The notes under the pieces: generated by a model
Seen by the model: the letters and a program-made list of their open reading frames with translations, nothing else
The model's database searches: none
Told to the model about the DNA's origin: nothing
In this document: piece after piece, positions 33,859 through 42,171 of the stretch
How the letters are laid out: each line of letters starts with the position of its first letter
How positions within the stretch are numbered: the stretch's first letter is position 1
Translations under genes and position numbers: made by a program
Assembly: GCF_014673495.1 (NCBI RefSeq)
Contig: NZ_CP051006.1
Span: 6,014,001-6,078,000 of the forward strand
Direction: 5' to 3'
Length of the DNA stretch: 64,000 nt
Source of the DNA: Streptomyces griseofuscus
Lineage (GTDB): Bacteria; Actinomycetota; Actinomycetes; Streptomycetales; Streptomycetaceae

Positions 33859-35899
33859 CGGCCGTCAGGACGGGGACGATCCGCCACCGGCCGGTGGCGT
33901 TGGTGGGCTGCAAACGCCCGTCCTCGGCGGCTTCCTTCAACCGGGCGGACACCCACGGGCGGGAGAGGTGGTGCCGGTCGCACCAGTCCATGAAGTCCTT
34001 CGGGCCCACGATCATCTGACCGTCGGACTCGAACTCCTCCAGCGCCTGCGCGAACAGGCGCCGGGCCTCCTCCGGGGAGGGCTTACGGCCGGTGGCCTGT
34101 CCGAAGATCGGGGTGTCGTCGCCCTGCTCGGTGCCGGGGAGTTCGGCTTCGGGGTCGATGTCGGCGTCCTCGGGATCGACCAGGAGCCCGTTGTCCGACA
34201 TGGCGTCGTCCTCCTTGACCATGCGCAGCGGCGCGGACTGCTCGGTGCCGGCCGGGGTGCGGCCGGTGTAGGCGTTGCCGGCGACGGCGGACGCGGCCCC
34301 GGCGGTGACGGGGTCGGCGGTGGCGCCGTTGCGCTGCGCCCACTGGGCGAGGATTTCCATGACGGGCACGGCGCGGCTGGGGAAGGAGCGGGTGCGGGCC
34401 GGGGAGGCGTAGCGGTCCTCGGGGACGCCGGGGGAGACGACGTAGCAGTAGCCGGGCCGCCGGTTGCCCCATGCCCCCGGGTGCGCGCCCGCGGCCAGCA
34501 CCTCGTCCGGCAACACGAAGCCCTCGTCGCGGGCGTCGCAGCCCAGCGCGATGACGGAGGGCAGGGAGGCGCGGGTGGAGGTGGACATCTGGTCGTAGGA
34601 GGGCCGCTGAAGCGACACGATCAGCGAGACCCCCGCTGACCGGGCTTCCTGGGCGATGCCGGTGAATGCGTCGTCGCCCATCTTGCGCAGGGTGTTGGCG
34701 GCTTCCTCGAACCAGGTGACCAGGAACGGCATGCCGGGGCAGCCGCATGCCCGGCCGTCGGGGCGGCAGGTGTGCTTGCTGCTGGTCTGCTGCCCGGCGG
34801 CCTCCGGGACCCACTGGCGGTAGCCGTGGGCACCGAGCCAGCCCGTGCGGGCCGGGATGACCGCCTCCACCGCGGCGACCAGGATCTCGGTGGGGGTTCC
34901 GCCCTCGGCCGCCCAGTCCAGGCCGGGCAGCAGGGGGCGGAAGTCCTGGAACGCCTTGGGGTCGGAGAACCAGACGATGACGTCCCGGCGGGACAGGATC
35001 TCGGTGAGCAGGTTGAGGGCGGTCTCGCCCTTGCCGGAACCGGTGCCGCCCGCGATGAGCAGGTGGGTGGAGTTCCGCTTGATCTCCGGGTCCCCGGGCA
35101 GCCAGACCACGAGCGGAGCGCCGTCGTCGTAGCGGCCGATTACCAGGGGGTCGGCGATCGAGCCGCCCAGGTTCGAGGGCTCCTGCCAGTCCACGACTTC
35201 GGCGAGCATGTCCTCGGGGACGATGACGAGTTCACCGCGGCGGGAGGAGGCCGGGTCGGGGTTGTAGCGGACGGCGGACGTGGGCAGGTCCAGGGCGGAG
35301 GCGATCCGCCCGAGGCTCTTGGTCACGTCGTCGTTGGTCTGCTCGCCGGCCTCGACCGCGAGCGGGGCGGTGACCCGGTTGGGCTCCACCTTCGCGGCCC
35401 CCAACTGGGCGCGGGCCAGTCCGACCTTCTCCAGGAGCCCCTTGTCGGTGCTGTCGCCGGAGGCGTCGGTGGTCTGGCGCAGGACCATGCGGATGTTCCA
35501 GGACAGGGCCAGGGCCGGGCCGCCCATCAGGTAGAGGTCGCCGACCGGGTGTGCGGTGGGGCCGGCGAGGCAGGCGGCGGTCAGCCAGGCGGAGCCCGCG
35601 GCCACGGTGATGGCCGAGTGCAGGCGCCGCTGCTGGCTGGTCGACTTCCCCGCCCACCACGTCACCCCCGTGACGGCCACGGAGGCGAGGGTGAGTCCGA
35701 CGCCGGCGGCGGCGCTGTCGGCCCACCGCCAGTTCCCCAGCGCCCCGGCGATGCCGGTACCGGCCCAGGCGAGCCACGGCGGCAGATGGGGCTTGGCCCG
35801 GTGCAGCAGGTAGCGGCCCACGCCCCCGGCGTCCGAGCCGCCCTGAAGCTGAAGTTCGAGCAGCTCAGCGACCTGACGCTGCGCATTGCGTTCAACCAT
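33854..35899 (-). CDS. traB: FtsK/SpoIIIE-like conjugal DNA translocase TraB
   Basis: This 681-residue protein has N-terminal membrane segments (about 50-150), a FtsK-type motor (Walker A LLIAGGTGSGKGETALN near 277-293; Walker B VTWFEEAANTL; VSLQRPSYDQMSTSTR) and a C-terminal wHTH-like gamma domain (KDFMDWCDRHHLSRPWVSAR near 635-654). TraB forms a hexameric ring that moves double-stranded plasmid or AICE DNA between hyphae after binding clt repeats. ATG 35899 is chosen because the family N-terminus begins there. A small Cys cluster (HTCRPDGRACGCPG) near 395-410 is typical of AICE TraB. Confidence 0.9.
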   Translation of the reverse strand: MVERNAQRQVAELLELQLQGGSDAGGVGRYLLHRAKPHLPPWLAWAGTGIAGALGNWRWADSAAAGVGLTLASVAVTGVTWWAGKSTSQQRRLHSAITVAAGSAWLTAACLAGPTAHPVGDLYLMGGPALALSWNIRMVLRQTTDASGDSTDKGLLEKVGLARAQLGAAKVEPNRVTAPLAVEAGEQTNDDVTKSLGRIASALDLPTSAVRYNPDPASSRRGELVIVPEDMLAEVVDWQEPSNLGGSIADPLVIGRYDDGAPLVVWLPGDPEIKRNSTHLLIAGGTGSGKGETALNLLTEILSRRDVIVWFSDPKAFQDFRPLLPGLDWAAEGGTPTEILVAAVEAVIPARTGWLGAHGYRQWVPEAAGQQTSSKHTCRPDGRACGCPGMPFLVTWFEEAANTLRKMGDDAFTGIAQEARSAGVSLIVSLQRPSYDQMSTSTRASLPSVIALGCDARDEGFVLPDEVLAAGAHPGAWGNRRPGYCYVVSPGVPEDRYASPARTRSFPSRAVPVMEILAQWAQRNGATADPVTAGAASAVAGNAYTGRTPAGTEQSAPLRMVKEDDAMSDNGLLVDPEDADIDPEAELPGTEQGDDTPIFGQATGRKPSPEEARRLFAQALEEFESDGQMIVGPKDFMDWCDRHHLSRPWVSARLKEAAEDGRLQPTNATGRWRIVPVLTAA

Positions 35900-35910
35900 C
35901 ACCAACCCCC

Positions 35911-36435
35911 TTACTGCTCGGCCCAGTTGACGGTCGGCTGCTGTGGCCGGCGGGCGCGGTGACGGACTCGGTTGATCTCCTCCTCGTACTCCTGCTGGAA
36001 CGCGGAGTAGCAGGCGGCGGCGTTCTTCGCGGCGTCCCGCAGCGCGTCCGCGGACTTCTGGAGCTTGCGCGCCACCTTGCCGGCGCGGGTCCGGGACCCG
36101 AACGGGCGTCCCTCGGGGTCGGGGACGGCGGAGAGGACGCCCTTCATGATCTCGGCGCCCATGGCGACCTGGAAGGACAGCGAGAACGCGGCGGCCCGCA
36201 GGCTGTTGCAGTACTCGCGGACCCGGGCCGGGGAGGAGAAGTCGGGGTCCGGCAGCAGCGTCTCCACACTGCCACCACCCTCGCCACCGGCACCGACGCC
36301 GGTGGTGCCGGTGGTGGTCTTGTTGGCGTTGACGTTGATGGTGAAGCCGGGGGCGAACATGGTCTTGTTGTTCATCGCGCTCTTGGCCTGGGAGCCGTTG
36401 GCTCCGGCGCCTGGCGCGGCGTAGGCGGTTGCCAT
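35911..36435 (-). CDS. Transfer-operon protein, function unknown
   Basis: This 174-residue protein has a Gly/Asn/Thr-rich N-terminus (GVGAGGEGGGSVETLLPDPD) followed by a helical region with FSLSFQVAMGAEIMKGVL and a basic C-terminus rich in Arg and Lys. No signal peptide or clear domain. It is directly upstream of traB (12 bp gap) in the same operon. Homologous genes are common at this place in AICEs, but no activity is known to me. Confidence 0.65.
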   Translation of the reverse strand: MATAYAAPGAGANGSQAKSAMNNKTMFAPGFTINVNANKTTTGTTGVGAGGEGGGSVETLLPDPDFSSPARVREYCNSLRAAAFSLSFQVAMGAEIMKGVLSAVPDPEGRPFGSRTRAGKVARKLQKSADALRDAAKNAAACYSAFQQEYEEEINRVRHRARRPQQPTVNWAEQ

Positions 36436-36453
36436 CAGGGTTTTTCCCTTCGG

Positions 36454-36951
36454 TCAGTGGGCGCGGCGGACGATGAGCCAGACGGCCTGCGCGATGGACC
36501 AGGCCAGCAGCCAGATCAGCGGGAGCGGTCCCGCGAGCGGCCCGAAGCCGGCCGCGAACGCGAGCCAGGCGGCGGCGACCGTGGCGAGCAGCGCCAGACC
36601 CGCCCTCCAGGCGACGGCGGCAGTGCGGGCGGGGCGGCGGAGCTGGACGAAGCCGAACCACAGCAGCGGAGCGACGGCCACGGGGGCGAGCGTGAGGGCG
36701 GACCACCAGGCGAGGGCGTGCAGGATCGCGGCCAGCGGCCACGCCAGCAGGGCCAGGAAGGTGGGTGCGAGCGCGCCGCGGAAGTGCCACAGCATCCGCC
36801 CCACGAACCCGAGCGCCTCGCGGGTCAGCGTGGGGCGTTCGGGGATGACGACGACGAACGGCTCGGCGCGGCGCCCGCGCTGACGCGGAACGCGGATGGT
36901 GTGGACGCCGGCGGCGCTCTTCACGCCGCGGGCACGGGTACGACTGGACAC
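36454..36951 (-). CDS. Spd-like integral membrane protein
   Basis: This 165-residue protein has a basic N-terminus (RTRARGVKSAAG, RQRGRRAEP) and about four hydrophobic segments (about 58-75, 76-98, 113-130 and 136-158). It lies 18 bp before the next gene in the transfer operon. By position and topology it resembles the small membrane proteins that help spread plasmids through mycelium (Spd functions); no sequence motif proves it. Confidence 0.6.
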   Translation of the reverse strand: MSSRTRARGVKSAAGVHTIRVPRQRGRRAEPFVVVIPERPTLTREALGFVGRMLWHFRGALAPTFLALLAWPLAAILHALAWWSALTLAPVAVAPLLWFGFVQLRRPARTAAVAWRAGLALLATVAAAWLAFAAGFGPLAGPLPLIWLLAWSIAQAVWLIVRRAH

Positions 36952-36998
36952 AGCGAAGACTCCTGATCAGCAGGAAGTGGAAGGGGTGCTGTTCCGGT

Positions 36999-37337
36999 TC
37001 AGGCGGCGGACTGTTCGCTCAGGCCGGTGCACGGCACGCACATCCCCAGCTCGGCGGGGATGACGTAACCGGCGTCGTTGCCGCACTGCGGGCACACGCG
37101 GCGGGCGGCGTTCGCCTTGGCCAGCGCGGCGCGCTTGGCCGGCGTCATCGGCCGCACCGGCTTGGCCAGCCCGATGGAGTACAGGTAGGCGACCAGCGGG
37201 TCGCGGCGGCGACGCGGGCGCTCGATCTGTGCGACCACGTCCTGACCGCCCGGCCGAAGCCCGAGAGCACGCAGTTGCCGGACCGTGGCGAGCCCCTCAG
37301 GCGCGAGCCGCCACGGGTAGACAGGGATCGCGGCCAT
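36999..37337 (-). CDS. RRQRL-type zinc-binding protein
   Basis: This 112-residue protein begins IPVYPWRLAPEGLATVRQLR, the typical start of the family named after its RRQRL motif (here VRQLR), and continues LGLRPGGQDVVAQI. The C-terminus has two Cys pairs, CPQCGNDAGYVIP and MCVPC, likely one zinc knuckle. Function unknown; it is a regular member of AICE transfer operons. The ATG at 37337 shares its A with the upstream stop (TGATG), showing translational coupling. Confidence 0.8.
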   Translation of the reverse strand: MAAIPVYPWRLAPEGLATVRQLRALGLRPGGQDVVAQIERPRRRRDPLVAYLYSIGLAKPVRPMTPAKRAALAKANAARRVCPQCGNDAGYVIPAELGMCVPCTGLSEQSAA

Positions 37338-38344
37338 CAGCGGCCCGCGATCGCCAACTCGGCACCGCCCGCGGCGGGATCGCGGTGCTCGGCGTAGCGG
37401 GAGGAGACCCAGCCGACCGACCAGCCGCACAACTCCGCCGCCGACCGGACCGGCAGCCCGGCACCGAACGCGGCGGCCACGATCTGGCGGGCCTCGTCCT
37501 CGGGGAGCTTGGTCGTAGCCGGGCCGCGCTCCAGCAGCACGGCGCGTTCACGCTCGGCCCGCTCCTCACGCTCACGCTGTTCACGGCGTTCACGCTCGAC
37601 CCGCTCCGCAGCCTCACGGGCGCGGCGCTCGGCGGCCTCACGCTCGATGCGCTCACGGTCCCGCTCACGCTGTTCACGCTCGCGTTCACGGCGTTCACGC
37701 TCGGCCTGCTCGGCACGTTCGCGGGCGGCCCGCTCCTCCTGCTCCCGCAGCTGGCGGCGCTCCTCCCGCTCGGCCGCCTCGCGGGCCAACCGGGCTTCGT
37801 GTTCACGCTGTTCACGGGCCAGCGCCGCAGCGTGCTCACGCTCCTCACGCGCCTCCCGCCGGGCAGCCTCCGCACGCTCGCGGGCCGCCTGTTCGACCCG
37901 CTCACGCTCGGCCCGCCGCTCTTCCTCCAGCCGCTTGACGGCGGTGGTGATGGCGCGTCGGTAGGCCAGACCGGTCTCCGCCGTGACGATCAGCAGCAGC
38001 GGCGCCACCGCGTGCACGGCCACGCCCACCAGGTCGTTCTTCAGGGCGGAGTCGGCGACGTTCAGGGCCAGGGTCATGCAGCCGGTCATCCACCGCAGCA
38101 CGATGGGCCACCGGCCACCGTGCCCGCCGAGACGGGCGAGCACGGCGTCCAGGCGCACGACGATGACGACCGCCGCGTCCACGACCAGGGGCAGGATCGG
38201 CGCGGTCCACGCCCACCGGGCGGGGGTGTGAGCGGCGGCGAGCGGGGTCACGGTGAGGACCGAGTAGAGCACCGCCCCGGCCACGATCGCCCACGTGCCC
38301 ACCGACAGGGCCTTCTCCGCTGAACGGATATGAACGCCGTTCAC
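37337..38344 (-). CDS. DUF2637 membrane protein with long Glu/Arg coiled coil and C-terminal HTH-like end
   Basis: This 335-residue protein has four hydrophobic segments in the first 130 residues (DUF2637: LSVGTWAIVAGAVLYSVLTV, then a second group with DAALKNDLVGVAVHAVAP-like sequence). A very regular Glu/Arg-rich helix of about 130 residues follows (about 135-280), then a short HTH-like end (EDEARQIVAAAFGAGLPVRS, AELCGWSVGWVSSRY). DUF2637 proteins are SpdB-like mating-spread proteins in AICEs. The GTG at 38344 overlaps the upstream stop (GTGA). Confidence 0.8.
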   Translation of the reverse strand: MNGVHIRSAEKALSVGTWAIVAGAVLYSVLTVTPLAAAHTPARWAWTAPILPLVVDAAVVIVVRLDAVLARLGGHGGRWPIVLRWMTGCMTLALNVADSALKNDLVGVAVHAVAPLLLIVTAETGLAYRRAITTAVKRLEEERRAERERVEQAARERAEAARREAREEREHAAALAREQREHEARLAREAAEREERRQLREQEERAARERAEQAERERREREREQRERDRERIEREAAERRAREAAERVERERREQREREERAERERAVLLERGPATTKLPEDEARQIVAAAFGAGLPVRSAAELCGWSVGWVSSRYAEHRDPAAGGAELAIAGR

Positions 38345-38979
38345 GCCGCCCCCTCGATCTGCTTCGGGGCGGGCATGTGAAGGCGCCGGAAGCCGTTGGA
38401 GACCGGGTTGTAGATGAACGCCTCGCATCGCCACGTGAACGCCGATGCCGGGCGGTCGTCGCAGGGCTTCCAGACGTGGTCCGCCGGCAGGCCGTGGGTG
38501 GCGGTGTCGGCGTGGGCGTCCTCGCGGGAGGCGTAGATGGTGTGCGGCTCACCGTGGTGCAGCAGCACCGTCAGCGATTGTCCCTCCATCGACTCTCCAT
38601 CCAGCTCCTCACGGAGTCGGCGGATCTCGCTGTCCTTCAGCAGCAGCTCCTGCTGCGCGGCGGACAACGCGTCCATGGCGTGGGAGAGGAGGACGCCCAC
38701 CTCGTCGGTGGTGGCCTCCGCCCTCTCCAGCGCGTCCTCCAACTCCACGACGTGCTCGCGCAGGCGCTTCGCCTCCGTCTCGGCGGTGTCCTTGTCCCAG
38801 CGGGCGGCGGACGCAGCCGCCTCGGCCTGCTCGGCACGGGCGGTCAGCTCGACGGCGTTGTGCACGTGGCGGCCCAGCGCGGTATCCGCCTGCACCTGCA
38901 CCTCCCGCACCCGAGCGCGGGCCCGGTCGGCGTCCTGCTCCAGCCGCTGAAGACGGCCGGTGGTGACGATGCGGATCAT
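38341..38979 (-). CDS. Coiled-coil protein of the transfer operon, function unknown
   Basis: This 212-residue protein has an N-terminal coiled coil of about 110 residues (RLQRLEQDADRARARVREVQ onward, EAKRLREHVVELEDALERAE) and a C-terminal region of about 80 residues with LTVLLHHGEPHTIYASREDA and DHVWKPCDDRP. No membrane segment. It is coupled at both ends by 4-bp overlaps (GTGA 38341-38344; ATGA 38976-38979). It may be a structural partner of the DUF2637 protein. Confidence 0.65.
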   Translation of the reverse strand: MIRIVTTGRLQRLEQDADRARARVREVQVQADTALGRHVHNAVELTARAEQAEAAASAARWDKDTAETEAKRLREHVVELEDALERAEATTDEVGVLLSHAMDALSAAQQELLLKDSEIRRLREELDGESMEGQSLTVLLHHGEPHTIYASREDAHADTATHGLPADHVWKPCDDRPASAFTWRCEAFIYNPVSNGFRRLHMPAPKQIEGAA

Positions 38980-39239
38980 GCCGCCTCCCCCGCGGTCGCA
39001 GCGGACCGGTTGGTCAGCTCACGCCGCGCGGCCAGCACCCGGCGGCGGGCCCGCCGCAGCCGGCGCGCGCCCAGCTCCGACGGCGCCTGGTCCAGGAGGG
39101 CGATCTGCACGTCCAGCAGCTCGACCTGCGCGCGGATGAGCGGCAACTCGGTCTCAATCGCGTCCAGCTCCGCGGCCGTGGGCTCGCGGTCGTACTCGTC
39201 GGCGGTAACAACTGCCTGAACAGCAGCGATGGCATCCAT
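38976..39239 (-). CDS. Small DUF6284-like protein
   Basis: This 87-residue helical protein has the pattern VVTADEYDREPTAAELDAIE, then IETELPLIRAQVELLDVQI and RRLRRARRRVLAARREL. It resembles the small DUF6284-type proteins common as the first gene of AICE transfer operons (from memory). It has no catalytic motif. The ATG at 39239 is the probable operon start; the promoter should lie in 39240-39280. Confidence 0.65.
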   Translation of the reverse strand: MDAIAAVQAVVTADEYDREPTAAELDAIETELPLIRAQVELLDVQIALLDQAPSELGARRLRRARRRVLAARRELTNRSAATAGEAA

Positions 39240-39279
39240 GGGTCGTTGTTCCTCTCACAGGGATGGAACGGCCCGAAGA

Positions 39280-39309
39280 GCACCCCCCGGAGGGCAATCC
39301 GGGGGGTGC
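39280..39309. terminator. Terminator downstream of KilB-like gene
   Basis: 11-bp arms GCACCCCCCGG (39280-39290) and CCGGGGGGTGC (39299-39309) flank an 8-nt loop, 22 bp after the KilB-like stop. It separates that gene from the transfer operon. Confidence 0.8.
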
Positions 39310-39330
39310 GGCCGTTTGTGGTGGGGTGGG

Positions 39331-39783
39331 TCAGGGGCGGGACAGTAGATGGGCCGCCGAGGCGGCCAGGGAGTCGGCAGCAGAGATGGCCGACTCACGC
39401 CGGGTCGCCAGCGCCTCCGTGCTCGCGGCGCCGCGCATGTCGTATGCGGCCCGCACCGCCGCGTTCACGTCCAGACGGAGCTGCGGAAGCAGGACCGTCA
39501 GGGCGATCTGCGGGGCGGTGACGGCGGACCGGGTGCGGTGGCTCGCCTCACGGGCGGCAGCGACATCGGCCGGGGCCGCGCCGGACAGCCGCAGGTTCTC
39601 ACGCACCCACATCGCACGGCGGTGATCCGCCAGCGCGGTACTCAGCTCGGACAAGGCCGTCAGGGCCCGGTCCCGCAGCGCCTGCCGGCGCTGGGAGCGG
39701 ACCGCGTAGTACTGCTGGACACCGACAACACCGGCACCCAGCACGGTGCCGACGACCGCGACAACCGCGGCAGCGATCTCCAT
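39331..39783 (-). CDS. KilB-like small membrane protein
   Basis: This 150-residue protein starts with one TM segment (EIAAAVVAVVGTVLGAGVVG) followed by a helical cytoplasmic part with DHRRAMWVRENLRLSG and a regular Ala-rich stretch TEALATRRESAISAAD. This matches my memory of proteins labelled KilB in AICEs, named after the pIJ101 kil functions. Role in transfer or lethality is not established here. ATG 39783 is chosen; the longer frame lacks family similarity and an RBS. Confidence 0.6.
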   Translation of the reverse strand: MEIAAAVVAVVGTVLGAGVVGVQQYYAVRSQRRQALRDRALTALSELSTALADHRRAMWVRENLRLSGAAPADVAAAREASHRTRSAVTAPQIALTVLLPQLRLDVNAAVRAAYDMRGAASTEALATRRESAISAADSLAASAAHLLSRP

Positions 39784-40400
39784 CGAACTCCCCCTCTCGG
39801 GGCCAGACCTTCCGGCTCCCCGCACTCCCGCCCGTACGGCCCCGCACACGGCAGGCTCGGACGGACGGGAGAGGCAGCCGGCCGCAGCTCAGGCGCTGCG
39901 AAGCCAGGAAGCGGACCAGGAAGGAAGGGACGCCGCTGGCCGGTCCGCGTACCGGGGCGCCTTGGTATGTCGTCGGCCCATGGCCGACCTCCCGTAGATG
40001 CAGGGACAAGGGAGCGCGGCCCTATGCCGCGCGGATCCGTCTTTTCGACTCGGGGAGACGGGGCCCACCTATTCAGTTCTCAAGCAACGAGCACTCCCCG
40101 GTGAGCGAGGTAACCCTGCTCAGAGCGGCTCCCGTTTGCACGGGACCCACCGGGCGATTCGCCCGCTCAGCACGCATCGCACCGCATTTGGTGCATGCGA
40201 TACATGCTGAGCATGTATCTCAAGGTGCCGTGCTTCGTTCCGGGTGTCAAGTCCTTCTCCGGAAATGGCGCGCCGCCCTGATGTGCCCTCAGCTTGCCGA
40301 GGCAGGGCGGGACGAAGTGACCACGCTGCTGGACGACTTGGGACGTCCTAGATACCGTCCAGGGGTGTGAGTACGTCCCTAGACGTCCCTTGGGGGTGGG
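39784..40400. promoter_or_regulatory. Control region with 21-bp palindrome and GACGTCC repeats
   Basis: This 617-bp stretch has no credible gene. It holds a perfect palindrome, GATACATGCT-G-AGCATGTATC (40199-40219). Nearer the HTH gene are repeats of the GACGTCC type at 40342-40350, 40372-40380 and 40382-40390, the last two forming ACGTC-N4-GACGT. These are probable operators for the HTH or GntR regulators that control the element's transfer and excision. Confidence 0.55.
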
Positions 40401-41147
40401 GTGGCAAACGAGCGACTCAGGTCAGCCATGCTGACGAGGGGAGTCAACGCCGATGACCTTGCAGAGCACTGTGCAGTGGATCCGAAGACGGTGGAACGCT
40501 GGGTAACCAGCGGTCGGGCGCCCTACCGTCGACATCGGCTCAAGGTGGCTGCCTACCTACGCGAGGACGAGGGATACCTGTGGCCCGACGGTCTACCTGA
40601 TGGGCAGCGCAAGGATGCTGCTGATGCGGAAGTGATCAAGGTCTATCCGCATCGCAGCTACGTGCCCCCAGAGCTGTGGCTGCAACTGTTTGGCCGCGCA
40701 GAGCGTGAGATTGGAGTCTTGGTGCACGCCGGGGTCTTCCTGGCCGAGAACCCTCGATGGCTGCAATTGCTACGCGCTAAGGCTGCTAGTGGAGTACATG
40801 CGCGCATTCTCCTAGGAGACCCTGACAGTCCGGAGATTGCTCGACGGGGAGAAGAGGAAGAAATCGGGGAGGGTGTGGCCTATAAGGTCCGCGAAGTAAT
40901 GAAACTCTATCGCCCTCTGTACGGCGTGGAGGGCGTGGAGTTCCGTATGCACAGATCCACTCTGCATAACTCGCTCTATCGGGCCGATGACGAGTGGCTA
41001 GTGAATGTGCAGGTATACGGCATCAGTGCGCCATATACCCCGGTCCTGCACCTTCGCAAGGTAGCGGGCGCTGAACTGGTGTCCACCTATACGCAGAGTT
41101 TTGAGAAAGTGTGGACCGAAGCGGTCCCGATCGAGAGGAAAGCGTGA
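40401..41147 (+). CDS. HTH regulator with PLD-like C-terminal domain
   Basis: This 248-residue protein has an N-terminal HTH (about 5-55: LRSAMLTRGVNADDLAEHC, DPKTVERWVTSGRAPYRRHR) and a C-terminal domain of about 170 residues with phospholipase D-like strands (ILVHAG-like IGVLVHAGVFLAENPRWLQL, VHARILLGDP, FRMHRSTLHNSLYRADDEWL). This protein type regularly precedes Nudix genes in AICEs. It is coupled to the Nudix gene by a GTGA overlap at 41144-41147. The start is the GTG at 40401 after a G-rich RBS. Base composition is lower in GC than in the transfer operon. Confidence 0.7.
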   Translation: MANERLRSAMLTRGVNADDLAEHCAVDPKTVERWVTSGRAPYRRHRLKVAAYLREDEGYLWPDGLPDGQRKDAADAEVIKVYPHRSYVPPELWLQLFGRAEREIGVLVHAGVFLAENPRWLQLLRAKAASGVHARILLGDPDSPEIARRGEEEEIGEGVAYKVREVMKLYRPLYGVEGVEFRMHRSTLHNSLYRADDEWLVNVQVYGISAPYTPVLHLRKVAGAELVSTYTQSFEKVWTEAVPIERKA

Positions 41148-41614
41148 GTCGTACAGATTACTTCGATGACCCGGCGGCACCTTCGGCTACGCGAATCGTG
41201 CCAGCGGTTACCGCGTTCGTGCGGGACGAACGCGGATTCTTGCTGCTAGAGCGTCGCTCCGACAATGGCCGATGGGGGATGCCGGGTGGGGTGCAAGAGA
41301 TTGGAGAGACCATTAGTCAGACCGTCGTTCGCGAAGTAGCCGAAGAGACCGGCGTCACGGTCGAGGTGACGGGGCTGGTGGGAATCTTCACAGACCCTGG
41401 TCACGTCATCGAATTCTCCGATGGCGAGGTTCGGCAGGAATTCTCCCTGTGCTTCCGCGCCCGGCCGGTGACTGGAGAGATCTCCGTCAGCTCGGAATCT
41501 TTCGAGGTGCGTTGGGTCGATCCAGCCGAACTCTCATCGCTGGATATGTCACCAACGACCCGCAGGCGAATCGCGGAGGGCATGAAGGATCTGACTAATC
41601 CCGTGATCAGTTGA
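41144..41614 (+). CDS. Nudix hydrolase, possibly Pif-like transfer immunity factor
   Basis: This 156-residue protein has a perfect Nudix box, G-x5-E-x7-REV-x-EE-x-GV, in GGVQEIGETISQTVVREVAE (about 54-73) followed by ETGV. The rest fits a MutT-type fold. It hydrolyses nucleoside diphosphate derivatives in general. In pSAM2 the Nudix protein Pif blocks redundant transfer between element-bearing cells (established); a similar role here is inferred from context. The GTG start overlaps the HTH gene stop. It overlaps the convergent HD gene by 8 bp. Confidence 0.85.
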   Translation: MSRTDYFDDPAAPSATRIVPAVTAFVRDERGFLLLERRSDNGRWGMPGGVQEIGETISQTVVREVAEETGVTVEVTGLVGIFTDPGHVIEFSDGEVRQEFSLCFRARPVTGEISVSSESFEVRWVDPAELSSLDMSPTTRRRIAEGMKDLTNPVIS

Positions 41615-42167
41615 GTTCATGTGCCGATGAAGCCGTGACCCCGTCTCGAACACGTTGCACCATTCGAAGGAGTTCCGGGCGCGCTGCTGACACGGCTCGA
41701 AATACGACGTGCCCTGGGCCGTAGCGGCGCAAGACTTCTTCGAGGCGGTCCTCAGGGTCAACAGGTTGCCCATCAGGACTGCTGCTCAGATCGCAGTACG
41801 TGATGGCGTCCACGAGGTATCCCGGAACAGGCACAAATTCATTAAGGGCATCCGACAGTCCCAACTCGGCAGCCTCCCACGGCGACGACGTATGCAAGGC
41901 GACTACGGCACATAGGCGGCGGTCTGCTCCCACTCGTTGGAGGTATCGCCCCCCGTCGATCATGTGTTGGCCAGTGCTCACGGCGACGTCCGCATATCCA
42001 ACGTCATGGGCGATAGCCGCAGCAGCGAGTAGGTCTGCGTCGTCGCCGAGCATCGGAGCGAGATCCAGCGCCTGCCTGTAGACCTGCTGAGAGTGAGCCC
42101 ATCGCTTCGGCAGGCTGTCCGCCAGCAATCCTTCGGCCACGTCGTACGCCCATGAGGTCAGAGTCAT
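41607..42167 (-). CDS. HD-domain phosphohydrolase
   Basis: This 186-residue protein has HD motifs: His in RWAHSQQVY (about 23-31), the His-Asp pair in AAIAHDVGYADV (about 51-62), His in VALHTSSPW (about 88-96) and Asp in AITYCDLSSS (about 122-131). HD proteins cleave phosphate esters of nucleotides; the substrate is unknown. The ATG at 42167 has GAAGG upstream and follows the GntR gene by 4 bp, so it is cotranscribed with that regulator. Such HD genes are common beside Nudix genes in AICEs. Confidence 0.85.
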   Translation of the reverse strand: MTLTSWAYDVAEGLLADSLPKRWAHSQQVYRQALDLAPMLGDDADLLAAAAIAHDVGYADVAVSTGQHMIDGGRYLQRVGADRRLCAVVALHTSSPWEAAELGLSDALNEFVPVPGYLVDAITYCDLSSSPDGQPVDPEDRLEEVLRRYGPGHVVFRAVSAARPELLRMVQRVRDGVTASSAHELN

Positions 42168-42171
42168 ACCT

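Noticed and set aside
35900..36790. N-terminal extension of TraB to 978 residues
   Set aside because: The extension overlaps two other well-formed genes and is low-complexity. ATG 35899 starts a normal TraB N-terminus.
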